This document shows positions 57,646 through 64,000 of a DNA stretch of 64,000 bases, piece after piece. Positions within the stretch are counted from its first letter, which is position 1. Every line of letters starts with the position of its first letter. The translations under genes were made by a program, and so were the position numbers. The notes below the pieces were generated by a model. The model was not told the origin of the DNA and searched no databases. It saw only the letters and a program-made list of their open reading frames with translations. The DNA is from Mycolicibacterium mucogenicum DSM 44124 (GTDB lineage: Bacteria > Actinomycetota > Actinomycetes > Mycobacteriales > Mycobacteriaceae), in assembly GCF_005670685.2 (NCBI RefSeq), contig NZ_CP062008.1:1178001-1242000 (forward strand). Reading direction: 5' to 3'.

Positions 57646-59157
57646 TCACGGTAGGACCGGGAACGCGGGCGGCGGCGGACCCATGGCTTCCGCGGGCAGC
57701 GGGCCGGCCGGGGCCGGTGCTGCCGGGACGGCTGCCGGGCCGGGCGTGGGTCCCGGTGCGGCGCCGACCGGGCCGGCGGCCGGGGTGCCGACGCCCACCG
57801 CGGTGACCGGGATCGGTCCCGGACCAGCCGGTGCCGGCGCGACGGGCGCGGGTGCGGGTGCGAGCGGGGCCGGCGGCAACTGGAACGGCGGCAGGCCGAA
57901 CGGGTTCGGCGCCGGTGCGTCCAGTGCCGGTGCGTCCGGGGCGGGGATGGGCACAGCGCTCGGCGCGGGGCCGCCCTGCAGGCAGAACACCGCGCAGTTC
58001 TGTTTCGGTTCGGCGGGCCCGGGCAGCGGACCCATGCGCCCCATCTGCAGCGCGGGCGTCATCGCGAGCGGGTCGTCGGACGGCAGTCCCATCGCGTTGA
58101 TCGGCAGCCCCGGCCCGAGCCCCTCGGGGTTGTCGAGGTGCTGGTCGCCGATGGCGGGCGGCGGGCCGACGATCGGCGGCAGGTCGACCGGCGCGATACC
58201 GGTGACATAGGCCTTGGCCCAGCCCAGCACGTTCTGGGCGTAGGGCATCGAGTTGTTGTAGCGCAGGATCGCGGTCAGCACCTGGGACGGATCACGCAGG
58301 TTCAGCCCGCCGCTGCACAGGTACCGGGCCGCGGCCAGGGAGGCGTCGTAGACGTTCTGCACGTCGGGCTTGCCGTCGCCGATGGCGTCCGAGGCGTACC
58401 GGGCCCAGGTGCCGGGCAGGAACTGCATGGGTCCCAGCGCCCGGGCGTAGGTCACCCGCCCGGCGGAGATGCTCTGCACGATGACCTCGTTGCCGGCCAG
58501 CGTGCCGTCGAGGACGGGCCCGAGGATCGGGGTGAGCGCGGTACCCCGCGCGTCGGTGGCGCCGCTGTTGGCGTGGCCGGACTCGATGCGGCCGATACCG
58601 GCCAGCAGGTTCCAGCTGATACCGCAGCCCGGTGCGTTGGTCGCCATGATCTTCTCGGCGGTGCGGTACGCGTTGAGCACGACGGGCGGGATCCGCAGCC
58701 CGCCGGGAGCCATCACGAGCGACGCCGGCGGCGGCGACAGGGCGGTGGTGGGATCCATGTGCAGCGCGCGGGGAACCTGATCGGACGCGACGACCGTCAT
58801 CCCGGCCCGATTGCGGGGGCCGGGGGTCGTGGGTGTGACGGCCGCCAGCGGCGTGACGCCCGCGGTGGCGGTGTTGTGGACGGTTGTTTGCCGAGTCGGC
58901 GCCGAACCGCCGACGGCAAGCATCAGGACGAGTGGCGCGACGACCGCGACACCGGCCAGCGGCCGGCGCAGCGCCTTGGCGATCTGCCGGCGACGGCCGG
59001 GCTCGGCTTCGGAGGCGGCGTCGCTGTCATCACCAACGGCGACGTCGTAATCCTCGATGACGTCGTCGACCGGCTGGCCATCGCCGGGAAGTGCGTGGAA
59101 TTCAGTAGTAGGCGCAGCGTTGTCCGCGGAATCAGCGGTGTCGCCCCCGATGTGCAC
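57646..59157 (-). CDS. Exported lytic-transglycosylase-like protein
   Basis: 503 residues, GTG start. A short acidic cytoplasmic tail, one membrane anchor about 66-84 (GVAVVAPLVLMLAVGG), then a transglycosylase domain (about 150-320) with catalytic-type Glu in GIGRIESGH and the conserved ALGPMQFLPGTW. The last 150 residues are Pro/Ala-rich. Would cut peptidoglycan glycan strands. Equivalent to Rv1230c. A CRP-like box lies 51 bp upstream. Confidence 0.85.
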   Translation of the reverse strand: MHIGGDTADSADNAAPTTEFHALPGDGQPVDDVIEDYDVAVGDDSDAASEAEPGRRRQIAKALRRPLAGVAVVAPLVLMLAVGGSAPTRQTTVHNTATAGVTPLAAVTPTTPGPRNRAGMTVVASDQVPRALHMDPTTALSPPPASLVMAPGGLRIPPVVLNAYRTAEKIMATNAPGCGISWNLLAGIGRIESGHANSGATDARGTALTPILGPVLDGTLAGNEVIVQSISAGRVTYARALGPMQFLPGTWARYASDAIGDGKPDVQNVYDASLAAARYLCSGGLNLRDPSQVLTAILRYNNSMPYAQNVLGWAKAYVTGIAPVDLPPIVGPPPAIGDQHLDNPEGLGPGLPINAMGLPSDDPLAMTPALQMGRMGPLPGPAEPKQNCAVFCLQGGPAPSAVPIPAPDAPALDAPAPNPFGLPPFQLPPAPLAPAPAPVAPAPAGPGPIPVTAVGVGTPAAGPVGAAPGPTPGPAAVPAAPAPAGPLPAEAMGPPPPAFPVLP

Positions 59158-59207
59158 TAAGCCATCCTATGAAAGTGGAATACCGGAGTGACCCCGGTGA
59201 CATGTGT

Positions 59208-59223
59208 TGTGATCCAAGTCACC
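59208..59223 (-). promoter_or_regulatory. CRP (cAMP receptor protein) type binding site
   Basis: TGTGA-tccaag-TCACC matches the mycobacterial/corynebacterial CRP-GlxR consensus TGTGA-N6-TCACA at 9 of 10 defined bases. Centred about 58 bp upstream of the transglycosylase start. Confidence 0.6.
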
Positions 59224-59276
59224 ATACCTACTCCGTGGTCGGTTGTCGGCCTAATGATTCCGGAGAATGGAATCTC

Positions 59277-59870
59277 TCATTCGGCCGCGGTGGCGGAGTC
59301 GGCGGACTCGGCCGCGGGGCCGCTGAAAGCGTCGTCCTCCTCGACCGGCGGCCGGGTTTTTCCGGCCTTGCGTTTGCCGGATCCGCTCTTGCCGCCGTTC
59401 TGCTGAGCAATCAACGTCCGGAGCTCGTCGAGTTCGCGGCGGAGGTAGTCGCGGGTGGCCACCTCGCCGACGGCCAGCCGCAGCGCGGCCAGTTCGCGGG
59501 CCAGGAATTCGGTATCCGCCTTGGTCTGGGCCGCGCGCCGGCGGTCCTCTTCGAGCGACACGCGGTCCCGGTTCTCCTGGCGGTTCTGCGCCAGCAGGAT
59601 CAGCGGTGCGGCGTAGGCGGCCTGGGTCGAGAACGCCAGGTTCAGCAGGATGAACGGATACGGGTCGAACTGCAGGCTGATCGCGATGAGGTTGAACGCG
59701 ATCCAGATGACCACGATCACCGTCTGGATGAGCAGGTACTTGCCCGTGCCCAGGAACCGGGCGATCGACTCGCTGAACCGGCCGACGGCCTCCACGTCGA
59801 CCCGCGGGGTCAACCGGAAGCGGGAGGTGCGCGGGATGTCCAGGCGCTGCCGCGCCGAAGGCTCGCTCAC
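59277..59870 (-). CDS. DUF1003 membrane protein
   Basis: 197 residues, GTG start overlapping the preceding gene's stop by 4 bases. Two membrane helices (about 46-66 LLIQTVIVVIWIAFNLIAI and 77-97) with the DUF1003 pattern FDPYPFILLNLAFSTQAAYAAP, then a charged coiled-coil (RQENRDRVSLEEDRRRAAQ) and a Lys-rich acidic-ended tail. Equivalent to Rv1231c. Function unknown; always next to the MgtE_N/CBS protein, suggesting a joint membrane complex. Confidence 0.88.
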   Translation of the reverse strand: MSEPSARQRLDIPRTSRFRLTPRVDVEAVGRFSESIARFLGTGKYLLIQTVIVVIWIAFNLIAISLQFDPYPFILLNLAFSTQAAYAAPLILLAQNRQENRDRVSLEEDRRRAAQTKADTEFLARELAALRLAVGEVATRDYLRRELDELRTLIAQQNGGKSGSGKRKAGKTRPPVEEDDAFSGPAAESADSATAAE

Positions 59871-61180
59871 CGGCCTGCTCCCGAGATGTTGTCAGTGATG
59901 GCCTGGGTCGAGTCCGACCCAGGTTCGTCCGCGCTCCGCCAGCCCGACGGCAGCAGGTGGTCGAGCAGGTCGTCGACGGTGACGGCGCCCAGCAGATGGC
60001 TCTCGTCGTCGACCACCGGCGCGGACACGAGGTTATAGGCGGCGAAGAAGCGCGTGACCTCGGCCAGCGAGCTGGTCGGTGACAGCACCGGCAGATCGGT
60101 GTCGAGGATGCCGCCGACCTGGGTGGCGGGAGGCTCGCGCAGCAGCCGCTGGGTGTGCACACAGCCCAGGTAGTGGCCGGTCGGTGTCGCGGTCGGGGGC
60201 CGGGTGACGAACGTCAGCGACGACAGCGCCGGCGTCAGCTCGGGATCGCGGACGCGGGCCAGCGCCTCGGCGACGGTCGTGTCCGGGGTGAGCACGACGG
60301 GTTCGGGCGTCATCAGACCACCGGCGGTGTCCGGGGAGTGCTGCAGCAGTCGGCGCACGGGCTCGGAATCCTCGGGGTCCATGCGGTCCAGCAGCACGGC
60401 CGCGCGGGTGGCGTCGAGCTCACCGAGGAGGTCGGCGGCGTCGTCGGGGTCCATCTCCTCCAGCACGTCGGCGGCGCGCTCGGTGCCCAGCTGGTTGAGC
60501 AGCTCGGCCTGTTCGGGTTCGGAGAGCTCCTGCAGGATGTCGGCCAGGCGGTCGTCGTCGAGGGCCTTGACGACTTCGTGACGGCGCTTGACCGGAAGGT
60601 CGCGCAGGGCGTCGGCGACCTCGACGGGACGCTGCCCCTCGAACTGCTCCAGCAGTTGCGCCACGCCCTGTCCCGGCAGCGCGAGCGCCGACGGCGTCAG
60701 CCCGGTGACGTTCTTCCAATCGACGACGTGCACCGTGGTGCGCCGGCCCAGGCGGCGGTGACGCACGGCGACGCGGGTCACCAGCCAGTCACGCGACCGG
60801 GCCTGCTCGATCGCGAGGTCGACCACGACGACGTCGATGCCGGCGAGCTGTTGCAGCTCCGGGTCGGTGACGCGGACGCGGGTGTCCAGAATCTGCCCGA
60901 GTACCAGCGCCTCGCCGGGGCGCTGCTCGAACCGGCGCAGCGAGATGGTCGCTCCCGTGAGGGTGACCGAGTTGTGCTCGATGGAGGTCACCCGCAGGAT
61001 CGGGACGAATATCCTTCGGCGCGTGGTCAATTCCACGACGAGGCCCAGCACCCGCGGCTGCTGGCGGACGATGCCCATGCTCACGACCACGTCGCGGACC
61101 CGGCCGACCGACTCGCCGTCGGGGCCCAGCACGACCAGTCCAGCGAGTCTGGCCACGTAGACCCTGTTGACCGCCACCAT
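59867..61180 (-). CDS. PRC-barrel / MgtE_N / CBS-domain protein
   Basis: 437 residues from ATG 61180; 34 upstream codons that are open have no support. A PRC-barrel-like start (ARLAGLVVLGPDGESVGRVRD), then the MgtE N-terminal superhelix (about 205-300: LRDLPVKRRHEVVKALDDDRLADILQEL), and a CBS pair (about 315-420) with TAGGLMTPEP. It lacks MgtE's membrane domain, so it is a regulatory module, perhaps for the DUF1003 partner or magnesium sensing. Equivalent to Rv1232c. Confidence 0.87.
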   Translation of the reverse strand: MVAVNRVYVARLAGLVVLGPDGESVGRVRDVVVSMGIVRQQPRVLGLVVELTTRRRIFVPILRVTSIEHNSVTLTGATISLRRFEQRPGEALVLGQILDTRVRVTDPELQQLAGIDVVVVDLAIEQARSRDWLVTRVAVRHRRLGRRTTVHVVDWKNVTGLTPSALALPGQGVAQLLEQFEGQRPVEVADALRDLPVKRRHEVVKALDDDRLADILQELSEPEQAELLNQLGTERAADVLEEMDPDDAADLLGELDATRAAVLLDRMDPEDSEPVRRLLQHSPDTAGGLMTPEPVVLTPDTTVAEALARVRDPELTPALSSLTFVTRPPTATPTGHYLGCVHTQRLLREPPATQVGGILDTDLPVLSPTSSLAEVTRFFAAYNLVSAPVVDDESHLLGAVTVDDLLDHLLPSGWRSADEPGSDSTQAITDNISGAGR

Positions 61181-61205
61181 GCTCCACAGGGTAGAGAGTG
61201 GGGTC

Positions 61206-62171
61206 GTGGAGAACCTGTATCGGCCCCGCCGTACCTGCCTGTCCGTTCCGGGTAGCAGCGACAAGATGATCGCGAAGGCCAAGACGCTGCCGGCCGATCA
61301 GGTGTTCCTCGACCTCGAGGATGCGGTGGCGGCCGACGCCAAGGCCGCGGCGCGGACGCGGGTGGCGCAGGCGTTGTGCGAGCCCGGCTGGGCGGGTCAG
61401 CTGCGCGGCCTCCGGGTCAACGACTGGACCACGCCGTGGACGTACGCCGACGTGATCGAGGTCGTCACCGCGGTGGCGCAGGGCGGCGGCGTGCTCGATG
61501 TCATCGTGCTGCCGAAGGTCAGCGATGTCTCGCACGTGCAGGCCCTCGATCTGTTGCTGACGCAGCTCGAGCGCACGCTCGGACTGCCCGTCGGCCGCAT
61601 CGGCATCGAGGCCCAGATCGAGGACGCCAAGGGGCTCGTCAACGCCCACGCCATCGCCGGCGGGCCGCGGGTGCAGGCGCTGATCTTCGGGCCGGGTGAT
61701 CTGATGGCGAGCCTCAACATGCGCACGCTCGTCGTCGGTGAGCAGCCCGTCGGTTACGGCGTCGGCGATGCCTATCACCACGTGCTGATGACGATCCTGG
61801 TGGCGGCGCGGGCCCACGGCATCAACGCGATTGACGGCCCGTATTTCAAGGTGAAGGACACCGAGGCGTTCACGCGCGTCGCCGGGCAGACCGCGGCGTT
61901 GGGGTACGACGGCAAGTGGGTGCTGCACCCCGACCAGATCGCCGCCGGAAACGAGATCTTCAGTCCGCGGCAGGCCGACTACGACCATGCCGAGCTGATT
62001 CTCGAGGCGTACGAATGGCACACCTCGCAGGCGGGCGGGGCTCGCGGCGCGGTGCTGCTGGGTGACGAGATGATCGACGAGGCCAGCCGCAAGATGGCGC
62101 TGGTGATCGCGGGCAAGGGCCGCGCCGCCGGGATGACGCGCATCGGCGAGCGGTTCAGCCCGCCGGCGTGA
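61206..62171 (+). CDS. HpcH/HpaI aldolase family, CitE-like acyl-CoA lyase
   Basis: 321 residues, GTG start. CitE-like TIM barrel: LSVPGSSDKMIAKAKTLPAD, metal/acyl-CoA contacts DLEDAV and EAQIEDAKG, and DGPYFKVKD with KWVLHPDQI near the end. Candidate reactions are cleavage or synthesis of malyl- or citramalyl-CoA. It is divergent from the CBS gene with only 25 bp between starts, and its end lies 15 bp from an IS481 insertion. I do not recall it in this place in M. tuberculosis. Confidence 0.87.
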   Translation: MENLYRPRRTCLSVPGSSDKMIAKAKTLPADQVFLDLEDAVAADAKAAARTRVAQALCEPGWAGQLRGLRVNDWTTPWTYADVIEVVTAVAQGGGVLDVIVLPKVSDVSHVQALDLLLTQLERTLGLPVGRIGIEAQIEDAKGLVNAHAIAGGPRVQALIFGPGDLMASLNMRTLVVGEQPVGYGVGDAYHHVLMTILVAARAHGINAIDGPYFKVKDTEAFTRVAGQTAALGYDGKWVLHPDQIAAGNEIFSPRQADYDHAELILEAYEWHTSQAGGARGAVLLGDEMIDEASRKMALVIAGKGRAAGMTRIGERFSPPA

Positions 62172-62185
62172 CCGCGCCGGCTAGC

Positions 62186-63277
62186 TGTACTGACCACGGA
62201 CGTTAGGTACGGCGTGGCGTGGTGACATGAAGAAGACCTCCGAGTGAAGTGCGAGCTGTCGAGGAACGCACCAACTCATCTCGGAGGTCTTCATGTCCCA
62301 CCGTAATGCTCCTTTGTCCGATACCGGGCGTCTGCGCCTGGCTCGCTGCGTCGTGGAGGACGGTTGGCCGCTGCGGCGAGCTGCCGAGCGATTCCAGGTC
62401 GCGGTGAGCACGGCGGCTCGCTGGGCCGGCCGCTACCGCGAACTCGGCGCTGCCGGCATGAGCGATCGCAGCTCACGACCGCACCACAGCCCCAACAGAA
62501 CACCCACACGAACCGAGCGGCGCATCATCAAAGTCCGGGTCATCCGCCGCTGGGGACCGGCCCGCATCGCCTATCTGCTAGGACTACAGCCCTCCACCGT
62601 GCACCGCGTGCTGACTCGCTATGGTCTGGCCAAACTGCGGTGGCTTGACCGCCCCACCGGGCGGGTTGTTCGCCGGATGGAATCAGCGGCATGCGGCGAT
62701 CTGGTGCACGTCGATATCAAGAAACTAGGCAAGATCCCCGCCGGGGGCGGCTGGCGAAAGCTCGGCAAGGTATCGGGCAAGCGCAACTCCCGAGAAGACA
62801 AAACCGGTGGCGTCCGCGCCAAGAACGGCGACCCGGCCCGCGGGTATCACTACCTGCACACCGCGATCGATGCGCACTCGAGGCTGGTCTACTCCGAATT
62901 GTTGACCGATGAACGCAAAGAAACCGCCGCAGCGTTCTGGCAGCGCGCCAACGCCTGGTTCAACGAGTGTGGTTTCACGGTACAAAATGTGTTGACCGAC
63001 AACGGATCCTGCTACCGGTCACACAAATTTCGTGATGCTCTGGGTGACATCAAGCACCGACGAACCCGCCCCTACCGTCCACAGACAAACGGCAAGGTCG
63101 AGCGTTTCCACCGCACGCTTGCCGACGAATGGGCCTACGCCCGGCTCTACCGCAGCGACGCCGAACGCTGCGCCGAGTTCCCGCGGTGGCTACACACCTA
63201 CAATCACCATCGCGGCCACACAGCACTCAAAGGTCAACCACCCGCCAGCCGCGTACCTAACCTCTCAGGTCAGTACA
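62186..63277 (+). mobile_element. Complete IS481-family insertion sequence
   Basis: 1092 bp, ends TGTACTGACC...GGTCAGTACA, with inverted repeats that continue imperfectly through GTTAGGTAC (62202-62210 and its complement). It is flanked by a 6-bp target duplication GCTAGC (62180-62185 and 63278-63283). IS481 is known to choose NCTAGN targets. Intact transposase and ends suggest a recent, possibly active copy. It sits between the convergent CitE-like and DUF4190 genes and breaks neither. Confidence 0.93.
62232..62292 (+). promoter_or_regulatory. Hairpin hiding the transposase ribosome site
   Basis: GAAGACCTCCGAG (62232-62244) pairs perfectly with CTCGGAGGTCTTC (62280-62292), which contains the transposase Shine-Dalgarno GGAGG right before ATG 62293. 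The loop is 35 bases. Transcripts entering from outside would fold and block translation; an inner start would not. Confidence 0.65.
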
Positions 63278-63282
63278 GCTAG
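62293..63282 (+). CDS. IS481-family transposase
   Basis: 329 residues, ATG start. N-terminal HTH (GWPLRRAAERFQVAVSTAARW), a second HTH (WGPARIAYLLGLQPSTVHRVL) and an rve-type DDE core: Asp141 (HVDIKKLG), Asp236 (LTDNGSCYRS) and Glu270 (GKVERFHRTL), followed by YNHHRGHTAL. The C-terminal residues are encoded by the right inverted repeat, and the TAG stop lies in the target duplication, outside the element. Not frameshifted. Confidence 0.95.
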   Translation: MSHRNAPLSDTGRLRLARCVVEDGWPLRRAAERFQVAVSTAARWAGRYRELGAAGMSDRSSRPHHSPNRTPTRTERRIIKVRVIRRWGPARIAYLLGLQPSTVHRVLTRYGLAKLRWLDRPTGRVVRRMESAACGDLVHVDIKKLGKIPAGGGWRKLGKVSGKRNSREDKTGGVRAKNGDPARGYHYLHTAIDAHSRLVYSELLTDERKETAAAFWQRANAWFNECGFTVQNVLTDNGSCYRSHKFRDALGDIKHRRTRPYRPQTNGKVERFHRTLADEWAYARLYRSDAERCAEFPRWLHTYNHHRGHTALKGQPPASRVPNLSGQYS

Positions 63283-63509
63283 CCGCCGAGGACCAGGACG
63301 ACCAGAAACAGGTTGAGCAGGAACGCCAGCGCGCCGAACACGATGCCGGACAAGGCCAGCAGGCTGCCGCGGGTGCCGCTGCCGGGGATGCGCTCGTAGG
63401 CGACGACGCCGAGCCCGACGCCGATGAGTGCCAAGGGCCCGAACACCACACCGGCCAGCGCGCACACGACCGAGCCGACCGCCAGCCGGTTCACCCGCGC
63501 GCCGATCAC
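63279..63509 (-). CDS. DUF4190-like small membrane protein
   Basis: 76 residues, GTG start overlapping the upstream gene's stop by 4 bases. Two hydrophobic segments (about 10-33 and 49-75) in the pattern LAVGSVVCALAGVVFGPLALIGVGLGVVAYERI, as in DUF4190 proteins. Its stop codon TAG is part of the IS target duplication, so the insertion left it intact. Related in sequence to the preceding gene's C-terminal domain. Confidence 0.75.
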   Translation of the reverse strand: MIGARVNRLAVGSVVCALAGVVFGPLALIGVGLGVVAYERIPGSGTRGSLLALSGIVFGALAFLLNLFLVVLVLGG

Positions 63510-64000
63510 AAGGTCGGTTCTTGGCGTGAGGCCCAGTCGAACAGCAGCAGGAAGCCGACCAGGCCGACGACGAGCGTGACAGCACCGATGACGATGCCCG
63601 CGATGGCCATGGTTCTGCCGTTGGTGCGCGGCCGGCCTTTCGCCTGCGCCAGGGCCACGGTGCCGAGCACGATGCCCAGCACCGAGCCGGCCGGGCCGAA
63701 CACGAAGCAGATGAAGTAGAGCGGCAAGGCGACCAGCGACGACACCAGCGACCCGATGGCCATGCCGTCGTTCGACCTCGGCGCCGGATACGACGAGTAC
63801 AGCGGGGGCGGCAGGTAGCCGGACGGCGGCAGGTATCCCGGCGGCGCCATCCCCGGCGGCGGGCCGTACGGCCCGGCAGGCGGCGCACCGTAGAAGCCGG
63901 GTGGCGGCGGGCCGGGAGGCATGGGTGGCGGCGGCCCGGGAGGCATGGGGAACGGACCCGTCGGCGGCTGCGGTGGGACCTGCGGCGCGGGCGCGGGCGG
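63506..64000 (-). CDS. Proline-rich DUF4190-type membrane protein, N-terminus beyond window
   Basis: The frame is open to the window edge, so the start is not visible. The visible N-terminal part is Pro/Gly/Tyr-rich (repeats of PPGPPPP and GYLPP), followed by two membrane segments of a DUF4190 domain (DGMAIGSLVSSLVALPLYFICFVFGPAG; GIVIGAVTLVVGLVGFLLLF are two separate stretches). Corresponds by place to Rv1233c. Function unknown; such proline-rich tails often bind wall or division partners. Confidence 0.78.
   Translation of the reverse strand, partial: PPAPAPQVPPQPPTGPFPMPPGPPPPMPPGPPPPGFYGAPPAGPYGPPPGMAPPGYLPPSGYLPPPLYSSYPAPRSNDGMAIGSLVSSLVALPLYFICFVFGPAGSVLGIVLGTVALAQAKGRPRTNGRTMAIAGIVIGAVTLVVGLVGFLLLFDWASRQEPTL

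Overview
The window is chromosomal DNA from a high-GC actinobacterium, almost certainly a Mycobacterium of the Mycolicibacterium (fast-growing) type. The basis is gene content and order: from one end to the other it follows the order I remember for M. tuberculosis Rv1173-Rv1233c (fbiC, fadH, fdxC, dapC-like, fadD36, dapD, dapE, LOG, fadD6, folP2, gpgS, tagA, glgM, glgC, the Rv1217c-1218c exporter with its TetR, sigE-rseA-htrA-tatB, mrp, Rv1230c-1233c). Non-ATG starts and 4-base stop/start overlaps are frequent. I see no rRNA, tRNA or CRISPR array.

Layout. 1-6 kb: end of the F420 gene fbiC, fadH with a PadR regulator, ferredoxin fdxC coupled to a DapC-type aminotransferase. 6-18 kb: F420-type oxidoreductase, LysR regulator divergent from a fused proline catabolic enzyme PutA, dioxygenase, small exported protein, Nudix, SDR, acyl-CoA synthetase FadD36, a membrane protein and a PPOX protein. 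18-25 kb: lysine/peptidoglycan genes dapD and dapE, split by an inserted butanediol/acetoin-type block with its own GAF regulator and a GTTGCA-rich divergent control region. 25-30 kb: S4 protein, ABC-F protein behind an attenuator-like leader, a type VII substrate-like protein, a STAND-like ATPase and a LOG enzyme. 30-36 kb: fadD6, then an accessory glycosyltransferase, a secreted metzincin and a lipoprotein. 36-42 kb: folP2-gpgS (methylglucose lipopolysaccharide), a DivIVA-like protein, tagA, and glgM/glgC (alpha-glucan). 42-46 kb: ABC exporter operon with its autoregulated TetR repressor. 46-51 kb: O-methyltransferase, then the envelope-stress unit sigE-rseA-htrA-tatB. 51-56 kb: an accessory TetR/MpaB-oxygenase/aldehyde-dehydrogenase block, an acyl-ACP desaturase under a palindromic operator, and a KAS III-like enzyme downstream of mrp. 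57-64 kb: an exported transglycosylase-like protein with a CRP-type site, DUF1003 and MgtE_N/CBS proteins, a CitE-like lyase, and a complete IS481-family element beside a pair of small membrane proteins.

The core genes serve the cell envelope and its stress response (DAP for peptidoglycan, MGLP and glucan, SigE/HtrA, drug/lipid export). The accessory blocks add carbon-source use and secreted or lipid functions. The strongest regulatory signals read directly from sequence are the ABC-F leader with alternating complementary segments, the PutA, RaaS and desaturase palindromes, the CRP-like box, and the IS481 copy whose 6-bp target GCTAGC supplies stop codons to genes on both strands. Names given by comparison with M. 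tuberculosis rest on recalled sequences and gene order, not on a search.
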